The notes under the pieces are model-generated. The model did no database searches. It had not been told where the DNA came from and saw only the letters and a list, made by a program, of their open reading frames with translations. Position numbers and translations under genes: made by a program. From assembly GCF_042678185.1 (NCBI RefSeq), contig NZ_JBHUDQ010000025.1: a stretch of DNA of 64,000 nt. One strand, 5' to 3'. Numbering within the stretch: the first letter of the stretch is position 1; each line of letters starts with the position of its first letter. Below are positions 1 to 8,136 of the stretch, in pieces. Source of the stretch: Ramlibacter ginsenosidimutans (GTDB taxonomy: Bacteria; Pseudomonadota; Gammaproteobacteria; Burkholderiales; Burkholderiaceae_C).

Positions 1-302
1 GGCGCGATGCGTCGCTGCTCCGCGGCGCGTTCGCGCGCCTGCAGGCTTTCGGGCGTCTCTTCGTACAGGCGCTGCGCCACGGGGGCCGGGCCCCGGACGT
101 CCGACAAGCCCTTGACCACGACGGTGCGCGTCTGCCCTTCGCGCCGCAGCGAGACCGTGTCGCCGAGCTTCACCTCGCGCGCAGGTTTCACCTCCTGGCC
201 GTTGATGGCGACGCGGCCCTTGTCGATCTCCTCCGTTGCCAGGCTGCGGGTCTTGTAGAACCGCGCGGCCCACAGCCATTTGTCGATACGCAATCTTTCC
301 AT
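1..302 (-). CDS. hslR: S4-domain RNA-binding protein (Hsp15/HslR family), 3' end outside window
   Basis: The minus-strand frame starts at ATG 302-300 and runs off the left edge. The N-terminus contains RIDKWLWAARFYKTR followed by the K-G-R-V-x-x-N-G pattern of the S4 RNA-binding fold, as in HslR, which binds stalled 50S subunits carrying nascent chains. About 100 residues are visible and the C-terminal part is missing. The start codon directly abuts the stop of the upstream sensor kinase (TGA-ATG), so it is probably co-transcribed or translationally coupled with the two-component genes. Family membership is clear; the role is inferred from the family. Confidence 0.85.
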   Translation of the reverse strand, partial: MERLRIDKWLWAARFYKTRSLATEEIDKGRVAINGQEVKPAREVKLGDTVSLRREGQTRTVVVKGLSDVRGPAPVAQRLYEETPESLQARERAAEQRRIA

Positions 303-1715
303 TCAGGATCCATTGTGGGCCAGCGGAAGCCGCGCGGTGGCGTCGAGCCCCGCGACGCGCCGGTCCTTTTCACGGTTTTCGAGCTGGATGCTGCCGCCCA
401 GGGCGTGGACGATCTCCTGGCAGATCGCCAGGCCCAGCCCGGAGCCGCTGCGCACGTCGCCGGCGGAGAAGGGCTGGAACAGCCGCGCCTCAAGCTCTGC
501 CGAAATGCCCGGGCCGCTGTCGCTCACCACCAGGGCGGCGCTGCGCGCATCGGCCAGCACGCGCACCGACAGCGCGCCGCCTGCGGGCGTGTGCCCGATG
601 GCGTTGTGCAGCAGGTTGCGCGCGAGTTCGCGCAGCATCCATTCGTGCGCGGCCACCGGCGCCGGCTGGGTCTCGATGTCGAAGTCGATGTCCTTGTCGG
701 CGACCAGGGGGGCGAGCTCGAGCGCCATCGCCCGCACGGCCTGGCCCAGGTCGTTCACCTGCGTGTCCGCCTGCTGGCGCAGCTGTTCGACCTTGGCCAG
801 GGAGAGCATCTGGTTGGCGAGCACGGTGGCGCGATCGACGGTCTCGCTGATCTCGGCCAGCGCTTGCCGCGGCTCCACGTCACCGCGCAGCGCCGACTGC
901 ACTTGCGTCTTCAGCACCGCCAGCGGCGTGCGCAGCTGGTGCGAGGTGTCGCGCACGAAGCGCTTCTGGTTTTCCAGCAGGTGCGCCAGCCGGCGCATCA
1001 CTTCGTTGGTTGCGTCCAGCAGCGGGACCAGTTCCCTGGGTGCCTCGCGCGCCACCAGCGGCGTGAGATCGCCTTCCGGGCGCGCCTGCAGTTCGCGGCT
1101 CAGCCGGCGCACCGGACGGGTCGCGGCCTGCACCACCAGCACGACCACCAGGCCGATGAGCGCCACGAGCGCTGCCTGCTGCCACAGGAAATCGAAGAGG
1201 ATGCGGCGCGTCAGCTTGCGGCGCAGCTCCAGCGTTTCCGCCACCTGCACCACCGCCATGCCGCGGCCGGTGGCGCTGGCCACCGGCTGCAGCAGCACCG
1301 CCACGCGCACCTGCATGTCGCGATAGCGCGTGTCGTAGAAATCGACCAGCGCCGCATAGGGCGGCTGGGCCGGGATGCTGCCGTGCCACACGGGCAGGTC
1401 GTCGAAGCCGGAGACGAGCCGGCCGCGCAGGTCGGAGACCCGGTAGTACATGCGCGTCTGCAGGTCCGCTTCGAAGGCCTCGAGCGCCGAATAGGGCACG
1501 GCCGAACGCAGCACTGCGTTCTCGTCGTAGCCTCGCACGTCCAGCTCCTCGCCGATGGACTTGGCCGATGCGAGCAGCGTGCGGTCGTACGCCGTGTTCA
1601 CGGCGTCCAGCGTCTTGCGGTACAGCGTCCAGGCGTTGACCGCGACGACCAGTCCGATCGGCAGCAGGATGCCCGCGAGCAGGACCGCCCGCAGCGAACG
1701 CGGTCGCAGGTTCAT
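303..1715 (-). CDS. TctE-like sensor histidine kinase
   Basis: A 470-residue membrane histidine kinase. The N-terminus has a transmembrane segment (about residues 10-32) followed by a periplasmic region resembling the 2CSK_N domain typical of TctE-type kinases. A second hydrophobic segment near residues 170-195 leads to a HAMP-like linker, then the HisKA box SHQLRTPLAV with phospho-acceptor His about 259. The HATPase domain carries HNAIGHTPAGG and GSGLGLAI boxes. Its start overlaps the stop of the response regulator by 4 nt (ATGA at 1712-1715), so the two are one transcription unit. By analogy with TctDE/BctDE it should sense a carboxylate, possibly together with the divergent TctC-like protein. 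The ligand is unknown. Confidence 0.9.
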   Translation of the reverse strand: MNLRPRSLRAVLLAGILLPIGLVVAVNAWTLYRKTLDAVNTAYDRTLLASAKSIGEELDVRGYDENAVLRSAVPYSALEAFEADLQTRMYYRVSDLRGRLVSGFDDLPVWHGSIPAQPPYAALVDFYDTRYRDMQVRVAVLLQPVASATGRGMAVVQVAETLELRRKLTRRILFDFLWQQAALVALIGLVVVLVVQAATRPVRRLSRELQARPEGDLTPLVAREAPRELVPLLDATNEVMRRLAHLLENQKRFVRDTSHQLRTPLAVLKTQVQSALRGDVEPRQALAEISETVDRATVLANQMLSLAKVEQLRQQADTQVNDLGQAVRAMALELAPLVADKDIDFDIETQPAPVAAHEWMLRELARNLLHNAIGHTPAGGALSVRVLADARSAALVVSDSGPGISAELEARLFQPFSAGDVRSGSGLGLAICQEIVHALGGSIQLENREKDRRVAGLDATARLPLAHNGS

Positions 1716-2383
1716 GCGCCGGCCTTGAGCAGGTAGCCGAGCCCGCGCAGGGTCACCAGCTTCACCCCGGTGGCAGCGAGCTTCTTGCGCAGCCGGTACA
1801 CGACCACCTCGATCGCCTCGTACTGCACGTCCGCCTCGCCGGGAAACACGAGTTCGAACAGCCGCTCCTTCGGCACCGCATGGCCCGGCCGCGCGAGCAG
1901 GGCCTGCAGCAAGGCGGCTTCGCGCGGAGCGAGTTCCAGGATCTGGTCGCGCCAGTGGATGGCGCCGCTCGCGCGATCCCAGTTCAGGCCGCCGACGCCC
2001 GGCTCGCCGCCCGCGCGCGCGACCGGCGCGCGCCGGTGCAGGGCGCGCAGGCGCGCCTCCAGTTCGTCGAGATCGAAGGGTTTCGCCAGGTAGTCGTCCG
2101 CGCCCGTGTTGAGTCCGATGACGCGGTCACCCACGGTGCCCCTGGCGGTGAGGATCAGCACCGGCGTGCGCAGGCCGCTGCGCCGCGCTTCCTCGAGCAC
2201 GAGCAGGCCGTCCATGCCGGGCAGCGTGAGGTCGAGCATGACCACGTCGGGCGGGTCGCTCTTCCAGCGCGCGAGCGCCTCGCGGCCGTCGCTGCACAAT
2301 GCGACTTCCATGCCGCGGTTCTGCAGCGTGCGCTTCAGCGCCGTCTGCATAGACGGGTCGTCCTCCACCAGCAGCAGCTTCAT
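1712..2383 (-). CDS. TctD/QseB-like OmpR-family response regulator
   Basis: Response regulator with a receiver domain (acidic pocket Glu7-Asp8-Asp9, phosphorylated Asp51 in VVMLDLTLPGMDG, conserved Lys in the LAKPFDLDEL segment) and a C-terminal winged helix ending in VVYRLRKKL and LRGLGYLL, typical of OmpR/PhoB regulators. I chose MKLLLVEDD as the start because the family begins here; an in-frame ATG 12 nt upstream (2395) is possible and neither has a strong Shine-Dalgarno. It is partnered with the overlapping kinase gene downstream. The divergent TctC-like gene is a likely target. Confidence 0.9.
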   Translation of the reverse strand: MKLLLVEDDPSMQTALKRTLQNRGMEVALCSDGREALARWKSDPPDVVMLDLTLPGMDGLLVLEEARRSGLRTPVLILTARGTVGDRVIGLNTGADDYLAKPFDLDELEARLRALHRRAPVARAGGEPGVGGLNWDRASGAIHWRDQILELAPREAALLQALLARPGHAVPKERLFELVFPGEADVQYEAIEVVVYRLRKKLAATGVKLVTLRGLGYLLKAGA

Positions 2384-2449
2384 GTCCGCGACCATAACCG
2401 GGCCGGGAGCCTAGCACTTTCCCGGAGGCGCCCGACAGCGCAATGACAG

Positions 2450-2474
2450 GCAGCGGCCGCAACATGGCCGCTGC
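2450..2474. promoter_or_regulatory. Inverted repeat between the response regulator and tctC-like gene
   Basis: A perfect 9-bp inverted repeat, GCAGCGGCC-N7-GGCCGCTGC, lies in the 108-bp divergent intergenic region, 17 bp before the tctC-like start. It could be an operator for the adjacent response regulator or an RNA hairpin in the tctC leader. The sequence shows only the symmetry; the function is inferred from position. Confidence 0.35.
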
Positions 2475-2491
2475 ACACCGGAGCCGGAAGA

Positions 2492-3451
2492 ATGCGTCGA
2501 GACGGATTCCTCAAGGGCGTCGCCGCGCTCGCCGTGGCCGGCGCCTTGCCGTTGCCGGCGCGCGCGGCGCCGCGCCTCAGGATCACCATTCCCGCCAACT
2601 ACGGCGGCGGCTGGGACGCGACCGGACGTGCGCTCGGGCAGGCGCTCGTCGAGGCCGGGCGGGCCGACAGCGTGAGCTACGACAACCGCGGCGGCGCCGC
2701 CGGCGCGCTGGGTCTGGCGCACTTCGTGAACAGCAGCCAGGGCGATGCGAACGCCCTGATGGTGATGGGCGCAGTGATGCTGGGCGGCATCCTCAGCGGC
2801 AAACCGCCGGTGAGCCTGTCGCAGGCGACGCCGATCGCCCGGCTCACGAGCGAATACAACGTCTACGTGCTGCCGGCGAACTCGCCGTTCCGGAGCCTGG
2901 CGGACGTGATCGCGCAGTTGCGCAAGGACCCCGGCAGCGTGAAGTGGGGCGGCGGCTCGCGCGGCTCGACCGAGCACGCCGCCGCGGCCATGATCGCCGG
3001 CGCGGTCGGCGTCGATCCGTCCCGGATCAACTACGTGGCGTTCCGCGGCGGCGGCGAGGCGGCCGCGGCGGTGCTGGGCGGCTACGTCACCGTTGGCGGC
3101 AGCGGCTACAGCGAGTTCGCCGAATTCATCCGCTCCGGCCGGATGAAGCCGATCGCGGTGACGTCGCCGCAGCGCCTGCCCGGAGTGGACGTCCCCACGC
3201 TGAAGGAGCAGGGCATAGGCGTCGAACTCGGCAACTGGCGTGGCGTGTACGGCGCGCCCGGCATCACGGCGGCACAGCGCAAGGCCGTCACCGACATGGT
3301 CCTCGCCGCGCTCGCGACGCGCACCTGGCGCGAGGCGCTGGCGCGCTACGACTGGACACCCGCGGTGCTGGCCGGGCCGGCCTTCGATGCCTTCGTCGTG
3401 GAGGAGTTCGAGGTGCTGCGTGCCACCATGCTCAAGGCGGGCATGGCCTGA
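2492..3451 (+). CDS. TctC/Bug-family tripartite tricarboxylate transporter binding protein
   Basis: A 319-residue periplasmic binding protein. It has a signal peptide of Tat-like look (MRRDGFLKGVAALAVAGA, double Arg) and mature motifs of the Bug/TctC family: ITIPANYGGGWDATGR near the N-terminus and the DNRGGAAGALG loop that contacts a carboxylate. No TctA or TctB membrane genes follow, so it is an orphan receptor. Orphan Bug proteins often accompany a TctDE-type two-component system, exactly as here (divergent, 108 bp away), and may act as the ligand-presenting component of signalling rather than transport. The ligand cannot be told from sequence. Confidence 0.88.
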   Translation: MRRDGFLKGVAALAVAGALPLPARAAPRLRITIPANYGGGWDATGRALGQALVEAGRADSVSYDNRGGAAGALGLAHFVNSSQGDANALMVMGAVMLGGILSGKPPVSLSQATPIARLTSEYNVYVLPANSPFRSLADVIAQLRKDPGSVKWGGGSRGSTEHAAAAMIAGAVGVDPSRINYVAFRGGGEAAAAVLGGYVTVGGSGYSEFAEFIRSGRMKPIAVTSPQRLPGVDVPTLKEQGIGVELGNWRGVYGAPGITAAQRKAVTDMVLAALATRTWREALARYDWTPAVLAGPAFDAFVVEEFEVLRATMLKAGMA

Positions 3452-3529
3452 AGCCGGCGCCGGGCCGTCCGGTGCACCCCACGGCTTCCCGCATGGGCAG
3501 CGCCTCCAGCGGGCGCTACCATCCCTCCC

Positions 3530-4984
3530 ATGAGTTCAGACGCAACGCTGCCGCTGGACGGGCAGCGCATCCTGGAGCTCGCCGCACGCTCCATGTTCGA
3601 CCTGTTTGCCAACGCCAGCGAAGGCATGCTGCTGGTGGACCGCGACGCCCGGGTCGTGTGGGTGAACGAGCAGTACAAGCGCTTCCTGCCCGCCCTCGGC
3701 TATGCGCGGGTGGAGGATTTCGTCGGCCATCCGGTCTCCGAAGTCGTGCAGAACACGCAGATGCACCGTGTGCTGGAGAGCGGCAAGCCGATCTTGCTCG
3801 ACCTGCTGTCGAACAAGGCCGGCACCTTCGGCGTGAGCCGCATCCCGCTGCGCGACGAGCAGGGCCAGGTGATCGGTGCGCTGGGCATCGTGCTGTTCGA
3901 CCATCCCGAGACCAACCTGCAGCCGCTGATCCACAAGTTCGCCAAGCTGCAGCGCGACCTGGACGATGCACGGCGCGAACTCGCCACGCAACGCCGCAGC
4001 AAGTACACCTTGGCGAGCTTCGTGGGCAGCAGCCCGGCGGCCGTGGAGGTGAAGCGGCAGGCGCGCAAGGCGGCGCAATCGTCGAGCCCGGTGCTCCTGC
4101 TGGGCGAGACCGGCACCGGCAAGGAACTGCTGGCGCACGCCATCCACGCCGCCTCGGCGCGATCGCGCGGCAGCTTCGTGAGCGTCAACATCGCTGCGAT
4201 TCCCGACACGCTGCTGGAAGCGGAGTTCTTCGGAGTCGCGCCGGGCGCCTTCACCGGCGCAGACAAGCGCGGGCGCGACGGCAAGTTCAAGCTGGCCGAC
4301 GGCGGCACGCTGTTCCTCGATGAGATCGGCGACATGCCGCTGGCGCTGCAGCCCAAGCTGCTGCGCGCGTTGCAGGAGCGCGAGATCGAACCGCTGGGCT
4401 CGAACAAGGTGGTGCCGTTCGATGCGCGCGTGATCGCCGCCACGTCGCGCGACCTGGCGGCGCTGGTGCGCGAAGGCAAGTTCCGCGAGGACCTCTACTA
4501 CCGGCTCAACGTCCTGCCGATCAAGGTGCCGCCGCTGCGCGAGCGCGGTCCCGACATCGGCGCGCTCGCCGAGGTGCTGATCGAGGACATCGCGATGCGC
4601 AACGGCACGGCTCCGTTCGAGCTGGACCCCGCGGCGATCGCCTTGCTCTCCTCGCAACGATGGCGCGGCAACACGCGCGAACTGCGCAACGTGCTGGAGC
4701 AGGCCGCGATGCGCAGCGACTCGCAGCAGATCGACGAGCGCGTGCTGGTGGACGTGCTGCGCGATGCCGGGATCGAACGCCTGCCGCCCGCGCCACCGCC
4801 GCAGCGCGCGGCCGCGGCGCCCAACCCGAACGCCTTGCGGCCCCTCGCCGAGCAGGTGGCGGAGGTCGAACGCCAGGCGATCCAGGCGGCGCTGGCGGCC
4901 ACGGGCGGCAACAAGCTGGCGGCGGCCAGGCTCCTGGGCATCTCGCGCGCGAAGCTGTACGAACGGCTGGAGCTGGTTGCCTGA
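3530..4984 (+). CDS. PAS-containing sigma-54-dependent transcriptional activator (NtrC/AcoR type)
   Basis: 484 residues. An N-terminal PAS-like sensor (about residues 20-125, with VVWVNEQYKRFLPALG) is followed by a coiled linker and a sigma-54 AAA+ domain: Walker A GETGTGKE (192-199), GAFTGA loop (239-244) that contacts sigma-54, Walker B LFLDEIGD, and the arginine-rich sensor region. The C-terminus is a Fis-type helix-turn-helix (GGNKLAAARLLGISRAKLYERL). There is no receiver domain, so the PAS domain probably binds a small ligand directly. It stands immediately upstream of an ABC transporter operon preceded by a near-perfect -24/-12 promoter and two dyads, so it very likely activates that operon. 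Confidence 0.93.
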   Translation: MSSDATLPLDGQRILELAARSMFDLFANASEGMLLVDRDARVVWVNEQYKRFLPALGYARVEDFVGHPVSEVVQNTQMHRVLESGKPILLDLLSNKAGTFGVSRIPLRDEQGQVIGALGIVLFDHPETNLQPLIHKFAKLQRDLDDARRELATQRRSKYTLASFVGSSPAAVEVKRQARKAAQSSSPVLLLGETGTGKELLAHAIHAASARSRGSFVSVNIAAIPDTLLEAEFFGVAPGAFTGADKRGRDGKFKLADGGTLFLDEIGDMPLALQPKLLRALQEREIEPLGSNKVVPFDARVIAATSRDLAALVREGKFREDLYYRLNVLPIKVPPLRERGPDIGALAEVLIEDIAMRNGTAPFELDPAAIALLSSQRWRGNTRELRNVLEQAAMRSDSQQIDERVLVDVLRDAGIERLPPAPPPQRAAAAPNPNALRPLAEQVAEVERQAIQAALAATGGNKLAAARLLGISRAKLYERLELVA

Positions 4985-4988
4985 AATC

Positions 4989-5021
4989 CGGACAAATGTC
5001 CGAAAAGCAGGCAAATTCCTG
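4989..5021 (+). promoter_or_regulatory. Tandem dyads, candidate upstream activating sequences for the sigma-54 activator
   Basis: Site 1, CGGACAAATGTCCG (4989-5002), is a perfect dyad with a 2-nt centre. Site 2, CAGGCAAATTCCTG (5008-5021), is a dyad of the same length sharing 9 of 14 positions and the CAAAT centre. Their centres are 19 bp apart, near two helical turns, and lie about 70-95 bp upstream of the -24 element. This is the classic placement of enhancer sites for NtrC-type activators. Binding by the neighbouring activator is inferred. Confidence 0.6.
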
Positions 5022-5087
5022 TCTGGTCTGCGTACACTGCGGTCGCGCCAGCGCGGCGAAGTCCTTTCGCGACAAGCACTTGCGCAC

Positions 5088-5103
5088 TGGCACGGCCGCT
5101 GCA
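5088..5103 (+). promoter_or_regulatory. Sigma-54 (-24/-12) promoter of the ABC transporter operon
   Basis: TGGCACGGCCGCTGCA matches the sigma-54 consensus TGGCACG-N4-TTGCA at every conserved position except one (CTGCA for TTGCA), with correct GG-to-GC spacing. The predicted start of transcription is near 5114, giving a leader of about 30 nt with AGGAGA (5135-5140) before the ATG at 5145. A sigma-54 activator gene ends only about 100 bp upstream. Confidence 0.8.
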
Positions 5104-5144
5104 TAAGAGGACCGGTTCGCCATCTGATCCAACAGGAGACATCC

Positions 5145-6341
5145 ATGCAAAGAAGACACTGGGTCGCGGTCGCCGCGCTCGCCGCTTCCGCCCTGGCCAC
5201 GCCGCTGGCCTGGTCGCAGTCCAAGGAAATCCGCGTCGCGCACATCTACAGCCGCACGGGCCCGCTGGAGGCCTACGGCAAGCAGACGCAGACCGGGCTG
5301 CAGATGGGCCTCGAGTACGCCACGGGCGGGACCATGATGGTCGCGGGCAAGAAGATCGTGCTGATCGAGAAGGACGACCAGGGCAAGCCGGACCTCGGCA
5401 AGTCACTGCTGGCCGCCGCGTACTCGGACGACAAGGCCGATATCGCGGTCGGCCCGACGTCCTCCGGCGTCGCGCTCGCGATGCTGCCGGTCGCCGAGGA
5501 GTACAAGAAGATCCTGCTGGTGGAGCCTGCCGTCGCCGACTCGATCACGGGCGACAAGTGGAACAAGTACATCTTCCGCACGGGCCGCAACAGCTCGCAG
5601 GACGCGATCTCCAACGCCGTGGCCGTGGACAAGGACAACGTGTCCGTCGGCATGCTGGCGCAGGACTACGCGTTCGGCCGCGACGGCGTGAAGGCGTTCA
5701 AGGACGCGCTGCACCACGCCAAGATCGTGCACGAGGAATACCTGCCAATGACCACGACGGACTTCACGGCGGGCATCCAGCGGCTGATCGCCGCGCTGAA
5801 GGACAAGCCGGGCCGCAAGATCATCGAGGTGGTCTGGGCCGGCGGCACGCCGCCCTTCAACGCGCTGGCCGACGCCGACCTGCAGAAGCGCTATGGCATC
5901 GAAGTGGCCACGGGCGGCAACATCCTGCCGGCCATGACCGCGTACAAGCGCTTCCCGGGAATGGAAGGCGCGACCTACTACTACTTCGGCATCCCGAAGA
6001 ATCCGGCCAACGAGGCACTCGTCTCCATGCACTACAAGGAGTTCAAGACCCCGCCGGACTTCTTCACCGCAGGCGGCTTCTCCGCCGCCATGGCGCTGGT
6101 GACGGCGCTCAAGAAGACCAATGGCGACGCGAGCGCGGCGAAGCTGATCCCGGCGATGGAGGGCATGTCCTTCGACACGCCCAAGGGCAAGATGACCTTC
6201 CGCAAGGAAGACCACCAGGCCATGCAGAGCATGTACCACTTCAAGATCAAGGTGGACCCGGCCTTCGCGTGGGGCGTGCCGGAGCTCGTGCACGAGATCA
6301 AGCCGGAAGAGATGCAGGTCCCGATCCGCAACAAACGCTGA
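5145..6341 (+). CDS. Branched-chain-type ABC transporter periplasmic substrate-binding protein
   Basis: 398 residues with a Sec signal peptide (MQRRHWVAVAALAASALA, cleavage near residue 25) and the Peripla_BP_6/LivJ-type fold: IRVAHIYSRTGPLEAYGKQ at the ligand cleft, VGPTSSGVALAMLPVAEEYK in the first lobe. The start ATG at 5145 has a good Shine-Dalgarno; the reading frame is open further upstream but that stretch holds the promoter. It is the first gene of a five-component Liv-type transporter. Sigma-54 control together with a terminal hydrolase suggests a catabolic substrate (for example an aromatic or amide compound) rather than branched-chain amino acids, but this is inference. Confidence 0.9.
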   Translation: MQRRHWVAVAALAASALATPLAWSQSKEIRVAHIYSRTGPLEAYGKQTQTGLQMGLEYATGGTMMVAGKKIVLIEKDDQGKPDLGKSLLAAAYSDDKADIAVGPTSSGVALAMLPVAEEYKKILLVEPAVADSITGDKWNKYIFRTGRNSSQDAISNAVAVDKDNVSVGMLAQDYAFGRDGVKAFKDALHHAKIVHEEYLPMTTTDFTAGIQRLIAALKDKPGRKIIEVVWAGGTPPFNALADADLQKRYGIEVATGGNILPAMTAYKRFPGMEGATYYYFGIPKNPANEALVSMHYKEFKTPPDFFTAGGFSAAMALVTALKKTNGDASAAKLIPAMEGMSFDTPKGKMTFRKEDHQAMQSMYHFKIKVDPAFAWGVPELVHEIKPEEMQVPIRNKR

Positions 6342-6377
6342 GTTGCGCGGCCAAAGGCCCGACATCCAACGCCCAAC

Positions 6378-6486
6378 ACCGGACGCAGAGGTCGCAAAGG
6401 ATACGCAGAAGACGCAAAAGGGATCCTCCAGGATTTCTTCGGCTTCTTTTGCGTGTTTTCGCTCTTTTGCGACTTCTGCGTCCGGT
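6378..6486. repeat. Large palindromic intergenic repeat, family R1 (copy 1)
   Basis: The ends are near-perfect inverted repeats: the left 23 bp beginning ACCGGACGCAGAGG and the right end ...CTTCTGCGTCCGGT differ at 2 positions. Each arm is itself built of 9-11-bp units of the form CGCAGAGG/CGCAAAGG/CGCAGAAG. A second copy of the same design is at 20516-20635. It lies between the binding protein and first ATPase gene, so it may fold as a long hairpin in the operon mRNA and moderate downstream expression. It does not encode a credible protein. Confidence 0.85.
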
Positions 6487-6530
6487 AGTCCGCTCCCGCA
6501 TTTCCCGGCTGTCCTCGTCCGAGCAGCGCC

Positions 6531-7301
6531 ATGACCCAACTCGCCACCCACGACCTGACGGTCCGCTTCGGCGGCCACGTCGCCGTCAATGGCGTCACCT
6601 GCTCGTTCGAGCCGGGGACGCTGACCGCCATCGTCGGTCCCAACGGGGCCGGCAAGACGACCTACTTCAACCTGATCTCGGGGCAGCTGAAGGCGACGGC
6701 GGGACGCGTGACGCTGGGCGGCCGCGATCTCACCGGCACGTCCGCATCCGCGCGCACGCGCGCCGGGCTGGGCCGCGCCTTCCAGCTCACCAACCTCTTT
6801 CCGCGGCTCACGGTGCTGGAGAACGTGCGGCTTGCCGTGCAGGCCACCCGCGAGGGCACGCACCGGCACGGCATGAACCTGTGGAGCGTGTGGAGCGACC
6901 ACGCCGACCTGGTCGAGCGCGCCGACGAACTGCTGCGCTCCATCGCGCTGAAGGACCGGGAGGACGAACTGGTGGCGAGCCTGCCGCACGGCGACCAGCG
7001 CAAGCTGGAGGTCGCGCTGCTGATGGCGCTGGAGCCGCAGGTCTACATGTTCGACGAGCCCACGGCGGGCATGAACCACGCGGAAGCCCCCGTCATCCTG
7101 GACCTAATCCGGCGCCTGAAGGCGGACAAGAGCAAGACCATCCTGCTGGTGGAGCACAAGATGGACGTGGTGCGCGAACTCGCGGACCGCATCATCGTGC
7201 TGCACAACGGGACGCTGGTGGCCGATGGCAAGCCGGCGGAAGTGATCGCGTCGCCGATCGTTCAAGAGGCTTACCTGGGCGTGACCAAGGAGGCGGCATG
7301 A
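6531..7301 (+). CDS. ABC transporter ATP-binding protein, LivG type
   Basis: 256 residues with all ABC ATPase elements: Walker A GPNGAGKT (about 37-44), Q-loop in GRAFQLTNLFPRLTVLENV, a signature region modified to LPHGDQRKLEVALLM as is usual in LivG proteins, Walker B VYMFDEPTAG and switch His in LLVEHKMDVV. LivG proteins pair with LivF on branched-chain-type transporters. Its stop overlaps an ATG (ATGA, 7298-7301) that opens a 38-codon frame ending at the livF-like start. Confidence 0.92.
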   Translation: MTQLATHDLTVRFGGHVAVNGVTCSFEPGTLTAIVGPNGAGKTTYFNLISGQLKATAGRVTLGGRDLTGTSASARTRAGLGRAFQLTNLFPRLTVLENVRLAVQATREGTHRHGMNLWSVWSDHADLVERADELLRSIALKDREDELVASLPHGDQRKLEVALLMALEPQVYMFDEPTAGMNHAEAPVILDLIRRLKADKSKTILLVEHKMDVVRELADRIIVLHNGTLVADGKPAEVIASPIVQEAYLGVTKEAA

Positions 7302-7414
7302 GCAACTCGAATCACTCCCTCCCCCTCTGGGGGAGGGCAGGGGTGGGGGCGTTCCCCGCTGCAAGCGCCCCCATTCCGACCTTCCCCCGGAGGGGGAAGG
7401 AGGAACAGCCATGA
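7298..7414 (+). other. Bridging mini-ORF (38 codons) between the two ATPase genes
   Basis: An ORF starts at the ATGA overlapping the first ATPase stop and ends with a TGA overlapping the ATG of the next ATPase (ATGA, 7411-7414). Most of it is the GC-rich palindromic repeat, so the peptide itself is unlikely to matter. It could let ribosomes pass through the inserted repeat and keep translational coupling between the two ATPases. No family is recognisable. Confidence 0.35.
7317..7400. repeat. GC-rich palindromic repeat, family R2, inside the ABC operon
   Basis: Two strong hairpins, CCCTCCCCC-TCT-GGGGGAGGG (7317-7337) and CCTTCCCCC-GGA-GGGGGAAGG (7380-7400), flank a middle stem formed by GTGGGGGCG and CGCCCCCA. 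This resembles the widespread proteobacterial C-rich/G-rich intergenic repeats. The right arm ends in AAGGAGG (7397-7403), which is also the Shine-Dalgarno of the next gene 7 nt downstream, so the repeat supplies and may sequester that site. Confidence 0.8.
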
Positions 7415-8136
7415 GCGAGAACCTGCTCGAGCTGTCCGGCGTGCACACGCACATTGCCGCGTACCACATCCTGCATGGCGTGGACCTGGTCGTGCCGCGC
7501 GGGCAGCTCACCATGCTGCTCGGACGCAATGGCGCCGGCAAGACCACGACGCTGCGGACCATCATGGGCCTGTGGCGTGCATCGCAAGGGCGGGTGACGT
7601 TCGGTGGCCAGGACATCACGCAACTGGCGACGCCGCAGATCGCCGGCCTGGGCGTGGCCTACGTGCCGGAGAACATGGGCATCTTCGCCGACCTCACGGT
7701 CAAGGAGAACATGGTGCTCGCCGCCCGCGGCGCGAGGAACGTGGCGCAGATCGACAGCGCGCGGCTGCAGTGGATCTTCTCGCTCTTCCCCGCCGTGGAG
7801 AAGTTCTGGAACCACCCGGCCGGCAAGCTCTCGGGCGGCCAGAAGCAGATGCTCGCCGTGTCGCGTGCCATCGTGGAGCCGCGCGAACTGCTGATCATCG
7901 ACGAGCCGAGCAAGGGGCTGGCGCCCGCCATCATCAACAACATGATCGATGCCTTCGCCCAGCTGAAGTCCCAGGGGGTCACCATCCTGCTGGTCGAACA
8001 GAACATCAACTTCGCCAAGCGCCTGGGCGATACGGTGGCCGTGATGGACAACGGGGTGGTCGTGCACGCCGGGTCCATGAAGGCCCTGGCGGACGACGAG
8101 GAACTGCAGCAGTCGCTGCTCGGGTTGGCGCTATGA
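7411..8136 (+). CDS. ABC transporter ATP-binding protein, LivF type
   Basis: 241 residues: Walker A GRNGAGKT, Q-loop near YVPENMGIFADLTV, signature LSGGQKQM, Walker B LLIIDEPSKGLAP and switch His replaced by Gln in LLVEQNINFA, all as in LivF proteins. The Shine-Dalgarno AAGGAGG 7 nt before ATG 7411 lies in the end of repeat R2. It forms the ATPase dimer with the LivG-like protein. Its stop overlaps an ATG that begins another short bridging frame. Confidence 0.92.
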   Translation: MSENLLELSGVHTHIAAYHILHGVDLVVPRGQLTMLLGRNGAGKTTTLRTIMGLWRASQGRVTFGGQDITQLATPQIAGLGVAYVPENMGIFADLTVKENMVLAARGARNVAQIDSARLQWIFSLFPAVEKFWNHPAGKLSGGQKQMLAVSRAIVEPRELLIIDEPSKGLAPAIINNMIDAFAQLKSQGVTILLVEQNINFAKRLGDTVAVMDNGVVVHAGSMKALADDEELQQSLLGLAL

